From assembly GCF_001422485.1 (NCBI RefSeq), contig NZ_LMNF01000001.1, forward strand, positions 379,900 through 443,899: DNA of 64,000 bases, read 5' to 3'. This DNA is from Agreia sp. Leaf283. GTDB taxonomy: Bacteria > Actinomycetota > Actinomycetes > Actinomycetales > Microbacteriaceae. The notes under the pieces are model-generated. The model saw only the letters and a list, made by a program, of their open reading frames with translations. It did not search any database and was not told the origin of the DNA. Position numbers and translations under genes: made by a program. Below are positions 18,324-26,641 of this stretch, one piece after another. Position 1 is the stretch's first letter. Each line of letters opens with the position of its first letter.

Positions 18324-19582
18324 TGAATTCACTCAGGATCGCGATGCTGGGCACCCGAGGTGTTCCGGCCGCCTACGGCGGGTTCGAGACCGCTGTCGAG
18401 GAGATCGGCCAGCGCCTCGCCGCTCGTGGGCACGAGGTGTCCGTCTACTGTCGCCGTAGCGAGGGCGACGAGCCCCGCGACAGCTACCTGGGCATGGAAC
18501 TGGTGCACCTGCCGTCGGTGCGCTCCAAGGCGATCGAGACATTGAGCCACACGGCCCTCTCGGTCGGTCACCTCGCCACGGTCAGGAAGCCGGATATGGC
18601 CTTCCTCTTCAACGCAGCCAACGCGCCCTTCCTCCCCGCGCTTCGCCTCCAGCGCATCCCCACGGCGGTGCACGTCGACGGCCTCGAATGGAAGCGGGGC
18701 AAGTGGGGCAAGAACGGCCGCCGCTACTACCGCTGGGCCGAGCAGTTCTCGGTTCGCCACGCGGATGCGCTCATCTCCGACGCGCAGGGCATCGCCGACT
18801 ACTACACGCACGAGTTCAACATCCCCACGGAACTGATCACGTACGGCGCCCCCATTCTCAACGAGACGCCCACGAACCGCCTGCATGACCTCGGTCTCGC
18901 CGCGGGCAAGTTCCACCTCGTGGTCGCCCGGTTCGAGCCGGAGAACCACGTCGACGTCATCGTCGACGGCTACCGGCGCAGCAACGCGGAGCTGCCCCTC
19001 GTCGTCGTGGGCTCCGCGCCCTACGCAGCGGCGCACACGACCGAGATCGAGCGTCTGGCCGCGGGCGACCCGCGCATCCACCTCGTCGGCGGCATCTTCG
19101 ACCAGGAGCTGCTCGACCAGCTGTACGCGCACGCCTACACCTACATCCACGGCCACTCCGTGGGAGGCACGAACCCGTCGCTGCTGCGCGCCATGGGCGC
19201 CGGTACGGCCGTGATCGCCTATGACGTGGTCTTCAACCGCGACGTGCTCGGAACCGACGGCCTGTTCTTCCGCGATGCCGCGGCCCTCGCCCAGCGCGTC
19301 GACAAGTCGGAGTCGGAGCCCCGCGCGACGGCCAAGGCCGCCGCGCTGCTGCAGGACCGCGCCAATGAGCGCTACAACTGGGATGCCGTCACCGACGGCT
19401 ACGAGGAACTCGCGCAACGGCTGAACTCCGGCTACAGCACCCGCGGCCTCGGCCGCCGCAACCGCAACTCGATCGCCTGGGAACCGTCGCCGATACTCGC
19501 GCCCGCAGAACTGGCCCCCGCCGGACTCGCCGCGAACGACGTCGAGCCCGCCCCGCTGCGCAACCTCAAGCGGGCCTCGTGA
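18323..19582 (+). CDS. Glycosyltransferase with DUF1972-type N-terminal domain
   Basis: 419 aa. The ATG at 18323 overlaps the previous stop (TGATG) and follows AGGAG at 18311. The N-terminal motif RIAMLGTRGVPAAYGGFETA is characteristic of DUF1972 rhamnosyl/glucosyl-transferases of the GT4 group. The C-terminal half has LVVARFEPENHVD and GGTNPSLLRAMGAG for donor binding. The role is to extend the lipid-linked primer made by the preceding enzyme. A C-terminal 45-residue tail rich in Arg, Asn, Ala and Pro is not part of the catalytic fold. Specificity is unknown. Confidence 0.92.
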   Translation: MNSLRIAMLGTRGVPAAYGGFETAVEEIGQRLAARGHEVSVYCRRSEGDEPRDSYLGMELVHLPSVRSKAIETLSHTALSVGHLATVRKPDMAFLFNAANAPFLPALRLQRIPTAVHVDGLEWKRGKWGKNGRRYYRWAEQFSVRHADALISDAQGIADYYTHEFNIPTELITYGAPILNETPTNRLHDLGLAAGKFHLVVARFEPENHVDVIVDGYRRSNAELPLVVVGSAPYAAAHTTEIERLAAGDPRIHLVGGIFDQELLDQLYAHAYTYIHGHSVGGTNPSLLRAMGAGTAVIAYDVVFNRDVLGTDGLFFRDAAALAQRVDKSESEPRATAKAAALLQDRANERYNWDAVTDGYEELAQRLNSGYSTRGLGRRNRNSIAWEPSPILAPAELAPAGLAANDVEPAPLRNLKRAS

Positions 19583-20355
19583 GCGCCGCCGGCACGCAGA
19601 CCTCCCCCGCAGCGGAGACCTACCTCGGCACCGTGCGTCGTCTGGCCTCCGCCCAGAAGAAGGCTGCCCGCGGGGCTCCCCCGTACTCCATCTACGTGAA
19701 CCGCCGCGTGGGTCGCTACCTGGCGGCCTGGGCGTTCCGCGCGGGGCTCACCCCCAACGCGGTCACGGGAATCAGCGCCGCCTTCACCTTCACGGCGATC
19801 GTGCTCATCGCGACCGTCGCTCCGGTGTGGTGGCTCGGTGTCGTGGTCTGGCTGCTGCTGGCCGCCGGCTACGCGTTCGACTCGGCCGACGGGCAGGTGG
19901 CCCGCCTGCGCGGCGGAGGATCGGCCAGCGGCGAGTGGCTCGATCACGTCGTCGATGCACTCAAGATCTCCACGCTTCACCTCGCCGTGCTGATCAGCGC
20001 CTACCGCTTCTTCGAACTGCCGAACGATGCCCTGCTGCTCGTGCCGATCGGCTACTGCATCGTGGCGGCGGTGTCGTTCTTCGCCATGATCCTCAACGAC
20101 CAGCTGAAGGCCGCCTACGGCGCGGCATCGGCATCCGCCGCCGTCACGGGGCCCGCGGCGAAGGCCGACGGCCGCAGCCGCCTGCGTTCTCTCGTGCTCG
20201 TTCCCACCGACTACGGGTTCCTCTGCATGCTGTTCGTGCTGCTGGGCTTCCCTGCCCTGTTCTTCGTGGCGTACGCAGCGTTCTTCGTCGCCAACGCGGC
20301 CCACCTTGCGCTCGCCAGCGTCAAGTGGTTCAAGGACATGAGCCGCCTGGGCTGA
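19579..20355 (+). CDS. CDP-alcohol phosphatidyltransferase family protein
   Basis: 258 aa from a GTG at 19579 that overlaps the glycosyltransferase stop by four bases. The family signature D-G-x2-A-R-x8-G-x3-D-x3-D is complete (DGQVARLRGGG, then SGEWLDHVVD). Six membrane helices are predicted. Such enzymes displace CMP from a CDP-activated alcohol. In a polysaccharide operon the likely product is a polyol-phosphate or phosphodiester link rather than a bulk phospholipid (inference). The TagD-like cytidylyltransferase at 39650 could supply a CDP-alcohol. Confidence 0.9.
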   Translation: MSAAGTQTSPAAETYLGTVRRLASAQKKAARGAPPYSIYVNRRVGRYLAAWAFRAGLTPNAVTGISAAFTFTAIVLIATVAPVWWLGVVVWLLLAAGYAFDSADGQVARLRGGGSASGEWLDHVVDALKISTLHLAVLISAYRFFELPNDALLLVPIGYCIVAAVSFFAMILNDQLKAAYGAASASAAVTGPAAKADGRSRLRSLVLVPTDYGFLCMLFVLLGFPALFFVAYAAFFVANAAHLALASVKWFKDMSRLG

Positions 20356-20407
20356 GTACCGGCGCCGTGGTTTACTGACTGTGGACTGCAAGTGCCAAAG
20401 AAGTTAA

Positions 20408-20434
20408 CGTTCTGGCGTAATGATCGTCAGAACG
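20408..20434. promoter_or_regulatory. Inverted repeat upstream of TIR-like B
   Basis: CGTTCTG at 20408-20414 and CAGAACG at 20428-20434 form a perfect seven-base inverted repeat with a 13-base spacer, about 53 bases before the start of the TIR-like gene. A second partial dyad (TCCCCTATATGGGA) follows near 20440. These are candidate operator sites; no regulator is identified. Confidence 0.35.
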
Positions 20435-20486
20435 ATGCGTCCCCTATATGGGAGCCCTTGTGCTCACCAGATGGGGAACGATCTCA

Positions 20487-21014
20487 ATGCACAACGCTTT
20501 TTTTGCCTTCGACTCGGAGCTGGACAGCTTTCGAGCCCAGAAGATCGCCGAGACGGCGGAAGGCGTGCGCGCCGTGCCGGGTAACGTCGACATCACCTTC
20601 GACGACCGGCCACTCGATTCGCCGATGAAGGAGCGCATCGATGCGGGCATCGACGCTGCGGAATGCCTCGTGGTGCTCATCGGCCAGAACACCGCGTCCG
20701 ACCCGGGAGTGATCTACGCGATCAGCCGAGCCGTGCACGAGTTCGGCACTCCCGTGATCGGCGTGAGGATCGACAAGCTGGCCGACGAGAACCGCCTCCA
20801 GGGCATCGCCGGAGACGATCCGTTCGCGCGATCCGGCCTGTCCGGCCGGTCATTGCTGCAGATCGAGACCTACGACCCCCCGTTCTCGTCGAGCGTCTTC
20901 GCCCGGTCCCACATCCGCTACACCCTGCGCGACTGGGTGGCTCTGGCGATCAACGAGTCCGTGCGCAGGAACGCCCGCGTCCGCCGCTCCCGTCCCCGCG
21001 CGGACTCCGCCTAG
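20487..21014 (+). CDS. TIR-like (DUF1863/MTH538, ThsB-like) protein B
   Basis: 175 aa from the ATG at 20487, with GGGGAA eight bases upstream. It is paralogous to the protein at 15841-16386 over its whole length: FFAFDSELD, RIDAGID, CLVVLIGQNTA (60-70), IGVRIDKL, IAGDDPFA, and a shared tail YDPPFSSSVFARSHIRYTL. The position that normally carries the catalytic-type Glu in the TIR-like helix is Ala78 (VIYAIS), as in protein A. Its stop overlaps the convergent acyltransferase stop (CTAG). Together the two TIR-like genes bracket the polysaccharide operon 16803-20355. A defence or signalling role is inferred only from the family. Confidence 0.8.
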   Translation: MHNAFFAFDSELDSFRAQKIAETAEGVRAVPGNVDITFDDRPLDSPMKERIDAGIDAAECLVVLIGQNTASDPGVIYAISRAVHEFGTPVIGVRIDKLADENRLQGIAGDDPFARSGLSGRSLLQIETYDPPFSSSVFARSHIRYTLRDWVALAINESVRRNARVRRSRPRADSA

Positions 21015-23116
21015 CGCGCGAGTGCCGCCTCGACGTCGGCGCCGAGGTAGTCGCCGAGAGAGCGCGAGAACGTGCCCGTGAGGTGGTGCGAGTCGCTGTA
21101 GACGATGACACCGCCCACGAGGCTGTGGCAGAGCTCGCTGTCGCACATGTACTGGTCGAGTGTCACGTAGTCGGCAAGCGAGGGGTTCTGCTGAGCCAGC
21201 TCGGTGAGCAGGTTGGGCACGACGACGGATGCCCGGGGCAGGGCACACGGATCGACCGCGGCGCTCGACATGGCGATGCATTCCGGCCCGGGCTCGGGTC
21301 GCATGCCGGGAACATCCTCGGTGACGATCACGGGGATTCCGGCCTGCTCGAGCGTCGACCAGGTCTGCACGACGTCGGCCTTCGCGGCACTCACGTCGTC
21401 TACCGTGGCGCCGACACCGGCGAGGTAGTCCTGCGCGCTCGCGTGGCTGGCGAAGACCACGCCGTCGACCTGCGGCATCGCGAGGATCTGCCGCTGCAGG
21501 TCGGCCGACCAGGCCACGCACGCGTCGGCCGACGACTGCCCGGGCACCGCGCTCGTGCTCGCCCCCGTGCAGTCGGTCTTGGCGGCCAGGATGATCTGCC
21601 AGTCGCGGGATGCCCCGTAATACTGCAGCGCGGGCACCAGTCGCAGGGCGTGCGAGTTGCCGATGACCACGATCGTCTTGGCCGGTGCGACGGTCTCGCC
21701 GAAGCGGCAGAGGATCACCTCGGTCGCCTGTGCCGTCTGCTGGCATGACTCGTCGGTGCCCAGGTCACTGGCCGCGAACGCGGTGTCGAGGTCTACCGGT
21801 CGCGCGAACGGGTCGGAGCACCCGTTCGAGGCGACCATGGCTCGAGCGCCGAAGCAGGCATCCTGCTGCAGGCTCACCTGCGCGCGTGCGGCCGCGTCGT
21901 CGTTGCTCCGCTGCACCCCGACGAATCCCAGGCCCGAGACGAGAACGATCACGACCGTGCCCGCGGCGGCGAATCCGAAGGCCGTGCGGCGACGCTGCTT
22001 GACGCCGGGCTTGCTTCGGAGCGGGTCTTCGACCAGCTTCTTCGTGAGCACCGCCAAGACCAGGGTGAGCGCGAGGATGCCGAGCTTCGCGACCCAGTTC
22101 GTGGCGCCGTGCAGCAGCCACGGCGCAGCGATGATGAGCGGCCAGTGCCAGAGGTAGATCGAATAGGAGTAGTCGCCGATCCATTGCACGGGGCGAAGGC
22201 CGGCGACCCGCGACGACGACCAGCCCAACGACGACGTGCCCCCGGCGATGACGAGCACGGCACCCAGAACAGGCACCAGGGCGATGACGCCCGGAAACGG
22301 AAGGGAGCCCGTGATGAAGAAGGCCGAGTAGCCGATCACCGCGAGGCCGACCCAGCTCATCGCCGCCCGGAGCGAGGCGAGACGCGCTCCGGCGACCACG
22401 TTGGGGAAGAGCGCGAGCAGGCCGCCGGCGGCGAATTCCCACGCCCGAGTCGGGGTGGCGAAGAAGGCGAGCTCGGGCGAACGGGCGGTCATCACGACCG
22501 ACACGATGAGCGAGCCGACGAACACCGCGAAGAGCGCCCACCGCACGGCGGTCCTGGGCGTGCCGCGCCTCAGCAGTCGCGCCACGGCCAGCGCAGCCAG
22601 CAGAACGATCGGCCACACGACGTAGAACTGCTCCTCCACCGACAGAGACCAGTAGTGCTGCGCGAGGGTGGCGCTGTTCTCGGCGGCGAGGTAGTCGACG
22701 GCGTCGAAGCCGAGCAGCCAGTTCTCGACGTAGGCCGCCGATGCCCCGAGCTGCTGCAGGTTCTCCTGCCAGGTCACTCTCGGCATGATCGCGAACAGCA
22801 GCACGAGCGAGACGGCGATGACCGTGAACGCCGCAGGGAGAAGGCGTCGGATGCGCCGCGCCCAGAACGCTCCCAGCGCCACGCGGCCTGTGCGGGAGAT
22901 CTCGCCCATCAGGTGCTGGGTGATCAGGAATCCGGAGATGACGAAGAAGATGTCGACACCCACGAACCCGCCCGGAAGCCGCTCGGGCCACAGGTGATAG
23001 AGCACGACGGCCATGACGGCCACGGCGCGCAACGCCTGCACATCGGTGCGGAAGGCGCGCTTGCCCTCGGGCGCCGCCGGAGCGGCCGCGGTCGGTTGCG
23101 TTCGTGTCGTTGTCAT
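21011..23116 (-). CDS. Acyltransferase 3 - SGNH fusion (OafA-type O-acetyltransferase)
   Basis: 701 aa. The N-terminal acyltransferase-3 domain (about 20-380) has FRTDVQALRAVAVMAVVLYHL, VDIFFVISGFLIT, FWARRIRRLLPAA and WSLSVEEQFYVVWP. One more helix follows near 390-410. The extracytoplasmic SGNH domain (about 430-700) has VVIGNSHALRL for block I and YSDSHHLTGTF with the Asp-x-x-His pair near the C terminus, so the hydrolase/transferase triad looks intact. Such fusions O-acetylate surface polysaccharides. It is at the end of the minus-strand genes that run down from 29344. Confidence 0.94.
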   Translation of the reverse strand: MTTTRTQPTAAAPAAPEGKRAFRTDVQALRAVAVMAVVLYHLWPERLPGGFVGVDIFFVISGFLITQHLMGEISRTGRVALGAFWARRIRRLLPAAFTVIAVSLVLLFAIMPRVTWQENLQQLGASAAYVENWLLGFDAVDYLAAENSATLAQHYWSLSVEEQFYVVWPIVLLAALAVARLLRRGTPRTAVRWALFAVFVGSLIVSVVMTARSPELAFFATPTRAWEFAAGGLLALFPNVVAGARLASLRAAMSWVGLAVIGYSAFFITGSLPFPGVIALVPVLGAVLVIAGGTSSLGWSSSRVAGLRPVQWIGDYSYSIYLWHWPLIIAAPWLLHGATNWVAKLGILALTLVLAVLTKKLVEDPLRSKPGVKQRRRTAFGFAAAGTVVIVLVSGLGFVGVQRSNDDAAARAQVSLQQDACFGARAMVASNGCSDPFARPVDLDTAFAASDLGTDESCQQTAQATEVILCRFGETVAPAKTIVVIGNSHALRLVPALQYYGASRDWQIILAAKTDCTGASTSAVPGQSSADACVAWSADLQRQILAMPQVDGVVFASHASAQDYLAGVGATVDDVSAAKADVVQTWSTLEQAGIPVIVTEDVPGMRPEPGPECIAMSSAAVDPCALPRASVVVPNLLTELAQQNPSLADYVTLDQYMCDSELCHSLVGGVIVYSDSHHLTGTFSRSLGDYLGADVEAALAR

Positions 23117-23143
23117 AGATCCCCCTGAAAAACCGTGCCGCGG

Positions 23144-25672
23144 CTAGCGGTGTGATGCCCCGATGGTGCCGGCGCCGGCAGAGATGCCCGCCTTGGCGGC
23201 GACGGCCGAGGGCAGCGCGATGGTGAGCGCCTTCGCAGCCGTCAGGGTGGCCGAATCGACGGCACCCGTCGCATCCATGGCCCCGGTGAATTCGAAGCCG
23301 CCCTTCTGGCCGCTCGCCCGAGAGAAATCGGCGACCGAGTTGTAGGTGACCGTGCCGCTGGCGCCATTGGGCCACCGGAACATGATCTTCGGTGTCGTCA
23401 CGAGGGCGCGCTGGAACAGATTGCCTGTCACGACGATGTTCAGCTGTGCACCCGTGCTCTTCTGCAGGTTGTCCTGCGCGCAGAGCAGGCAGTCCGTGCC
23501 CACGATGGGACGCCCGATCACGTTGTTGGCCACCGTGATGTTCTTCACCAGCCAGGGAACCGTCGGGTCGGGCAGGGGCCGGCGAGGATCGTGGCCCGCA
23601 GCATTCACGTTGCTGGCCACCCTCGTGTCCTGCGTCAGGTCGATGTTGCGCTTGTTGTCGATGAGCGTGTTGTTCCAGATCTGCCCACCGCCGCTGCTGT
23701 AGAACTTGACACCGGCCTGGGCATTTCTCGCGATGAAGTTGTTCGCCACGACGGCCTTCTCGCTCAGCTCGATCATCAGGCCGTGGTGGTAGTTGCCCGT
23801 GATCGTGCTGTTCGTGACCGTCGCGTCGTAGACCGACTCGTCGAACCAGAGCCCCGTGCCCTTGTTGTCGCGAATGACGCTGGAGTCGACCGACACGTTG
23901 CGCGACCGCACCACCTTGAAGCCGCCGGCGGCCGGTGTGTAGTTGAAGTTCTCGGTGTTGTTGTCCGACACCAGCACCGACGACGCCTTCATGCCGTCGG
24001 CGTAGGTGACCTGTATGCCGATGAAACCGTTGTTCGACGACGTCACGCGGGTGAGGGTGAGGCCCGAGGCGACAGCGCTCATTCCCATCGTCGAGATGTC
24101 GGTCAGCGTGACATCCTGCAGGGTCACACCGGTGGCGACGTCGTCGACGCGAAGAGCACCCATGTCGGGCATCGAGGGGGCGAAGCGACGGAGGCCGATT
24201 CCGCGGATCACGGTCTTGGGCGCCCGGATGGTGACCGCGCGCTGCAGCGTGCTGGCCCTGACGGCCTTCGCCGACGGGTCGGAGCCGAGGATCATCTTGT
24301 CGGACGCTTCATCGATATAGAAGGTGCCCGGCACGACCTTGGCTGCAGACGAGACCTGCCTCTGCGCCGCGCCGTCGATGAAGACCTGGTCGGGATGCGC
24401 CGCCATCGGGTAGTCCGGGTTCAGGAAGACCCAGCCCTTCTGGGTGTAGTCGGGCTTGCCGCGACTGTAGGTGGGGCTGTGGTCGAACGTCGTCGTCCAG
24501 CCGGAGTGCACCCACGTCGATCCGCTGCGGGTGAACCCCGTCACGGGCGCGCTGCCGTCGAGCCAGACGGCCTCGTTGGGGTAGCTCTGGATGGTGACGG
24601 GCTTGTTCTGCTGAATCACCACGGCCTCGTGGTAGGTGCCGCCGCGAAGCACGATGGTGGAGCCCGCCGGGGCCATGGCGAGGGCCTTGGTGAGCGTCTT
24701 GTACGGCTTGGCCTGGCTGCCCGCATTGCTGTCGGAGCCACCGGATGCCGCCACGAACACCGCACCGGAGGGCACCGGGTACGTGGTCGTTCCGACGGCA
24801 GCCGAGCCGGCTGTCAGCACACCGACGCTGGGAGCAGGGGCGGGAGCCGGCGCGGGTGCAGGCGCTGGGGCCGGATCCGGAGCAGGGATGGGAGCGGGAG
24901 CCGGCGCAGGAACCGGCGCGAAGGTCATCTTGACCGTCTCGACGGCGATCTTCTCGTAGGCGACGGTGGCAGCCGACGAGCCATTCGCCGTGTACACCCA
25001 GATTCCGGGAACGCCGGGCGCGGCGATGCGCTGCTCGCTCCTGTCGGTGGCCGTGACCGCCCAGTCGGGAACCGCCGAGCCCGTCTTGAAGAGTCGCGCG
25101 CTCAACTCGACCGACGCGTCGCCCACGATGCGCAGCTGCAGGGTCAGGCTGGCAGCACCCGCGGCCGACACGGGAATGGTCGCGCCTCCGAGTGCGAACA
25201 CCTTTCCCGAGTTGTCGTCGATACGACCGATGGCCAGCTGGACGCTGCCATCGGGCGCGATGGTCGCTGTCGCCCGGTAGGCGGTGACGCCCACCTGGCG
25301 TTCGTAGATCGCGACGCGCAGGCCACCACCCGCCTTCGGAATGGACGGCACCGAGAACTGCGTCGTGACGACCGCGTCACGCACGCTCTGGGCGGAGAGG
25401 TTCGCCGACCGTGACGTGGCGGCTGCGGGAACGACGACCAGTCCCTTCTTCGACGCGACCGAGAACGACGGCGCGCTCGAGAGCTGGTACGCGCCGCCCG
25501 TGGCCGCGGAACCCCAGCCGGCCTGATCGGCCCGCCCGAAATCATCCGTCGCCACCACCTTGTCGGTCTGCCACGGATCCGTGGCCGTGGGCGTCGCGGC
25601 ACTCGCTGCGGGTGTTCCGCTGAACACGAGCGCGAGTGCGACGAGGGCGATGAGGGGTGTTTTCGGGCTCAC
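23144..25672 (-). CDS. Secreted right-handed parallel beta-helix protein
   Basis: 842 aa from a GTG at 25672, four bases after the GT2 stop. A signal peptide ends near ASAATPTA. Residues about 35-250 form a ConA/lectin-like domain that also occurs twice in the 33179-38611 protein. A Pro-Ala repeat linker follows (24840-24915). The rest is a pectate-lyase-like beta-helix, recognisable by repeated short strands such as VTLQDVTLTDI, NGFIGIQVTYAD and NTLIDNKRNIDLTQD. It may be a polysaccharide lyase, epimerase or glycan-binding protein; catalytic residues cannot be assigned. It lies inside the polysaccharide gene cluster. Confidence 0.85.
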   Translation of the reverse strand: MSPKTPLIALVALALVFSGTPAASAATPTATDPWQTDKVVATDDFGRADQAGWGSAATGGAYQLSSAPSFSVASKKGLVVVPAAATSRSANLSAQSVRDAVVTTQFSVPSIPKAGGGLRVAIYERQVGVTAYRATATIAPDGSVQLAIGRIDDNSGKVFALGGATIPVSAAGAASLTLQLRIVGDASVELSARLFKTGSAVPDWAVTATDRSEQRIAAPGVPGIWVYTANGSSAATVAYEKIAVETVKMTFAPVPAPAPAPIPAPDPAPAPAPAPAPAPAPSVGVLTAGSAAVGTTTYPVPSGAVFVAASGGSDSNAGSQAKPYKTLTKALAMAPAGSTIVLRGGTYHEAVVIQQNKPVTIQSYPNEAVWLDGSAPVTGFTRSGSTWVHSGWTTTFDHSPTYSRGKPDYTQKGWVFLNPDYPMAAHPDQVFIDGAAQRQVSSAAKVVPGTFYIDEASDKMILGSDPSAKAVRASTLQRAVTIRAPKTVIRGIGLRRFAPSMPDMGALRVDDVATGVTLQDVTLTDISTMGMSAVASGLTLTRVTSSNNGFIGIQVTYADGMKASSVLVSDNNTENFNYTPAAGGFKVVRSRNVSVDSSVIRDNKGTGLWFDESVYDATVTNSTITGNYHHGLMIELSEKAVVANNFIARNAQAGVKFYSSGGGQIWNNTLIDNKRNIDLTQDTRVASNVNAAGHDPRRPLPDPTVPWLVKNITVANNVIGRPIVGTDCLLCAQDNLQKSTGAQLNIVVTGNLFQRALVTTPKIMFRWPNGASGTVTYNSVADFSRASGQKGGFEFTGAMDATGAVDSATLTAAKALTIALPSAVAAKAGISAGAGTIGASHR

Positions 25673-25675
25673 AGG

Positions 25676-26641
25676 CTAGACCTTCTCTGTCTTCGGGTCG
25701 ACGATGTGCGGGCGTGAGTACTCGGAATACACGCGGCCGATGGCGCCCGCGATCATGCCGGCTCCCCGTCGACGCGTTCTCATGCCTTGCGCTTCGGCGC
25801 CGATACGACCGGCGACTCGTCCCATGACCTCGCGGACGGTTCCTCCGACATAGCGAACCGATCCACGAGCCACGAGCACGGTACGCACCCTTGCGCGTCC
25901 GACAACACTCGGCTCGAGAGCGAGCGACGACCTGCTCCATGAGTTTCCGCTACGGTAGGCCCGCTGCAGAACCCATTCCCTGTTGCTGCGCGACGCAGGT
26001 ACGATGTCGCGCACCACGGCCTCGTCGCACCAGACGATCTCGCCGCCCGCCGCCGTGATCTGCCGCGAGAAGAGAGTGTCGCTGCCGCCCGAGAGACCGA
26101 ACTCGTCGTCGAACTCGATGCCCTTGCGCCGCAACCAGTCGAGGTCGAGCAGCAGGTTGTTCGTGGCCGCGACCTCCACCCGGGTGCCCGATGCCAGCCT
26201 GCGGCGGTTGAAGAACTTGCCTGCTTCGATCCACGGCTCGGGCTGCTTCTCGTAGCTCGATACGACAGGGCCGACGACGGCAACAGGCCAGGAACGCAGG
26301 TACTCGTCGAAGAGCTGCTGCAGCCATCCCTCCTCGGGGATCTCGTCGTCGTCGATGAAGACGAGCAGTGACGACTCCGTCGCCTCGCGCAGCGCGCGGT
26401 TGCGCGCGGCGGCGATGCCCGGGGTGGGCTCGTGCACATAGCGCCCGACCCCACGAAGGGCACCGGATGCGGGCCGCCGGGCCGACGCATCCGGATCGTT
26501 GTCGACGACGAGGATCGAGGCGGTGCCGTCGATCGTGTCGGCCTGCGCGCGCAGGATGTGGATGAGCGGCACGAGCTGCTCGACGCGCTTGTAGGTGAGA
26601 ACCGCGATGGTGAGCGACGGTTCGCGAGCTGGATCTGTCAT
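25676..26641 (-). CDS. Glycosyltransferase family 2
   Basis: 321 aa from the ATG at 26641, which overlaps the stop of the flippase gene by four bases. The GT-A features are LTIAVLTYKRVEQLVPLI at the N terminus, ILVVDNDPD, GIAAARNRALREA, LVFIDDDEIPEEGWL (DxD metal site) and WCDEAVVRDIVP. The frame extends upstream of 26641, but that part overlaps the flippase and looks non-coding. It is inferred to add a sugar to the second polysaccharide; donor unknown. Confidence 0.92.
   Translation of the reverse strand: MTDPAREPSLTIAVLTYKRVEQLVPLIHILRAQADTIDGTASILVVDNDPDASARRPASGALRGVGRYVHEPTPGIAAARNRALREATESSLLVFIDDDEIPEEGWLQQLFDEYLRSWPVAVVGPVVSSYEKQPEPWIEAGKFFNRRRLASGTRVEVAATNNLLLDLDWLRRKGIEFDDEFGLSGGSDTLFSRQITAAGGEIVWCDEAVVRDIVPASRSNREWVLQRAYRSGNSWSRSSLALEPSVVGRARVRTVLVARGSVRYVGGTVREVMGRVAGRIGAEAQGMRTRRRGAGMIAGAIGRVYSEYSRPHIVDPKTEKV

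Noticed and set aside
15841-21014. A complete Thoeris defence system
   Set aside because: Only ThsB-like proteins are present. There is no ThsA-type effector, and the usual glutamate is replaced.
24830-24920. GC-rich repeats resembling a CRISPR or VNTR
   Set aside because: The units are 6-12 bases with no spacers and encode the Pro-Ala linker of the beta-helix protein.
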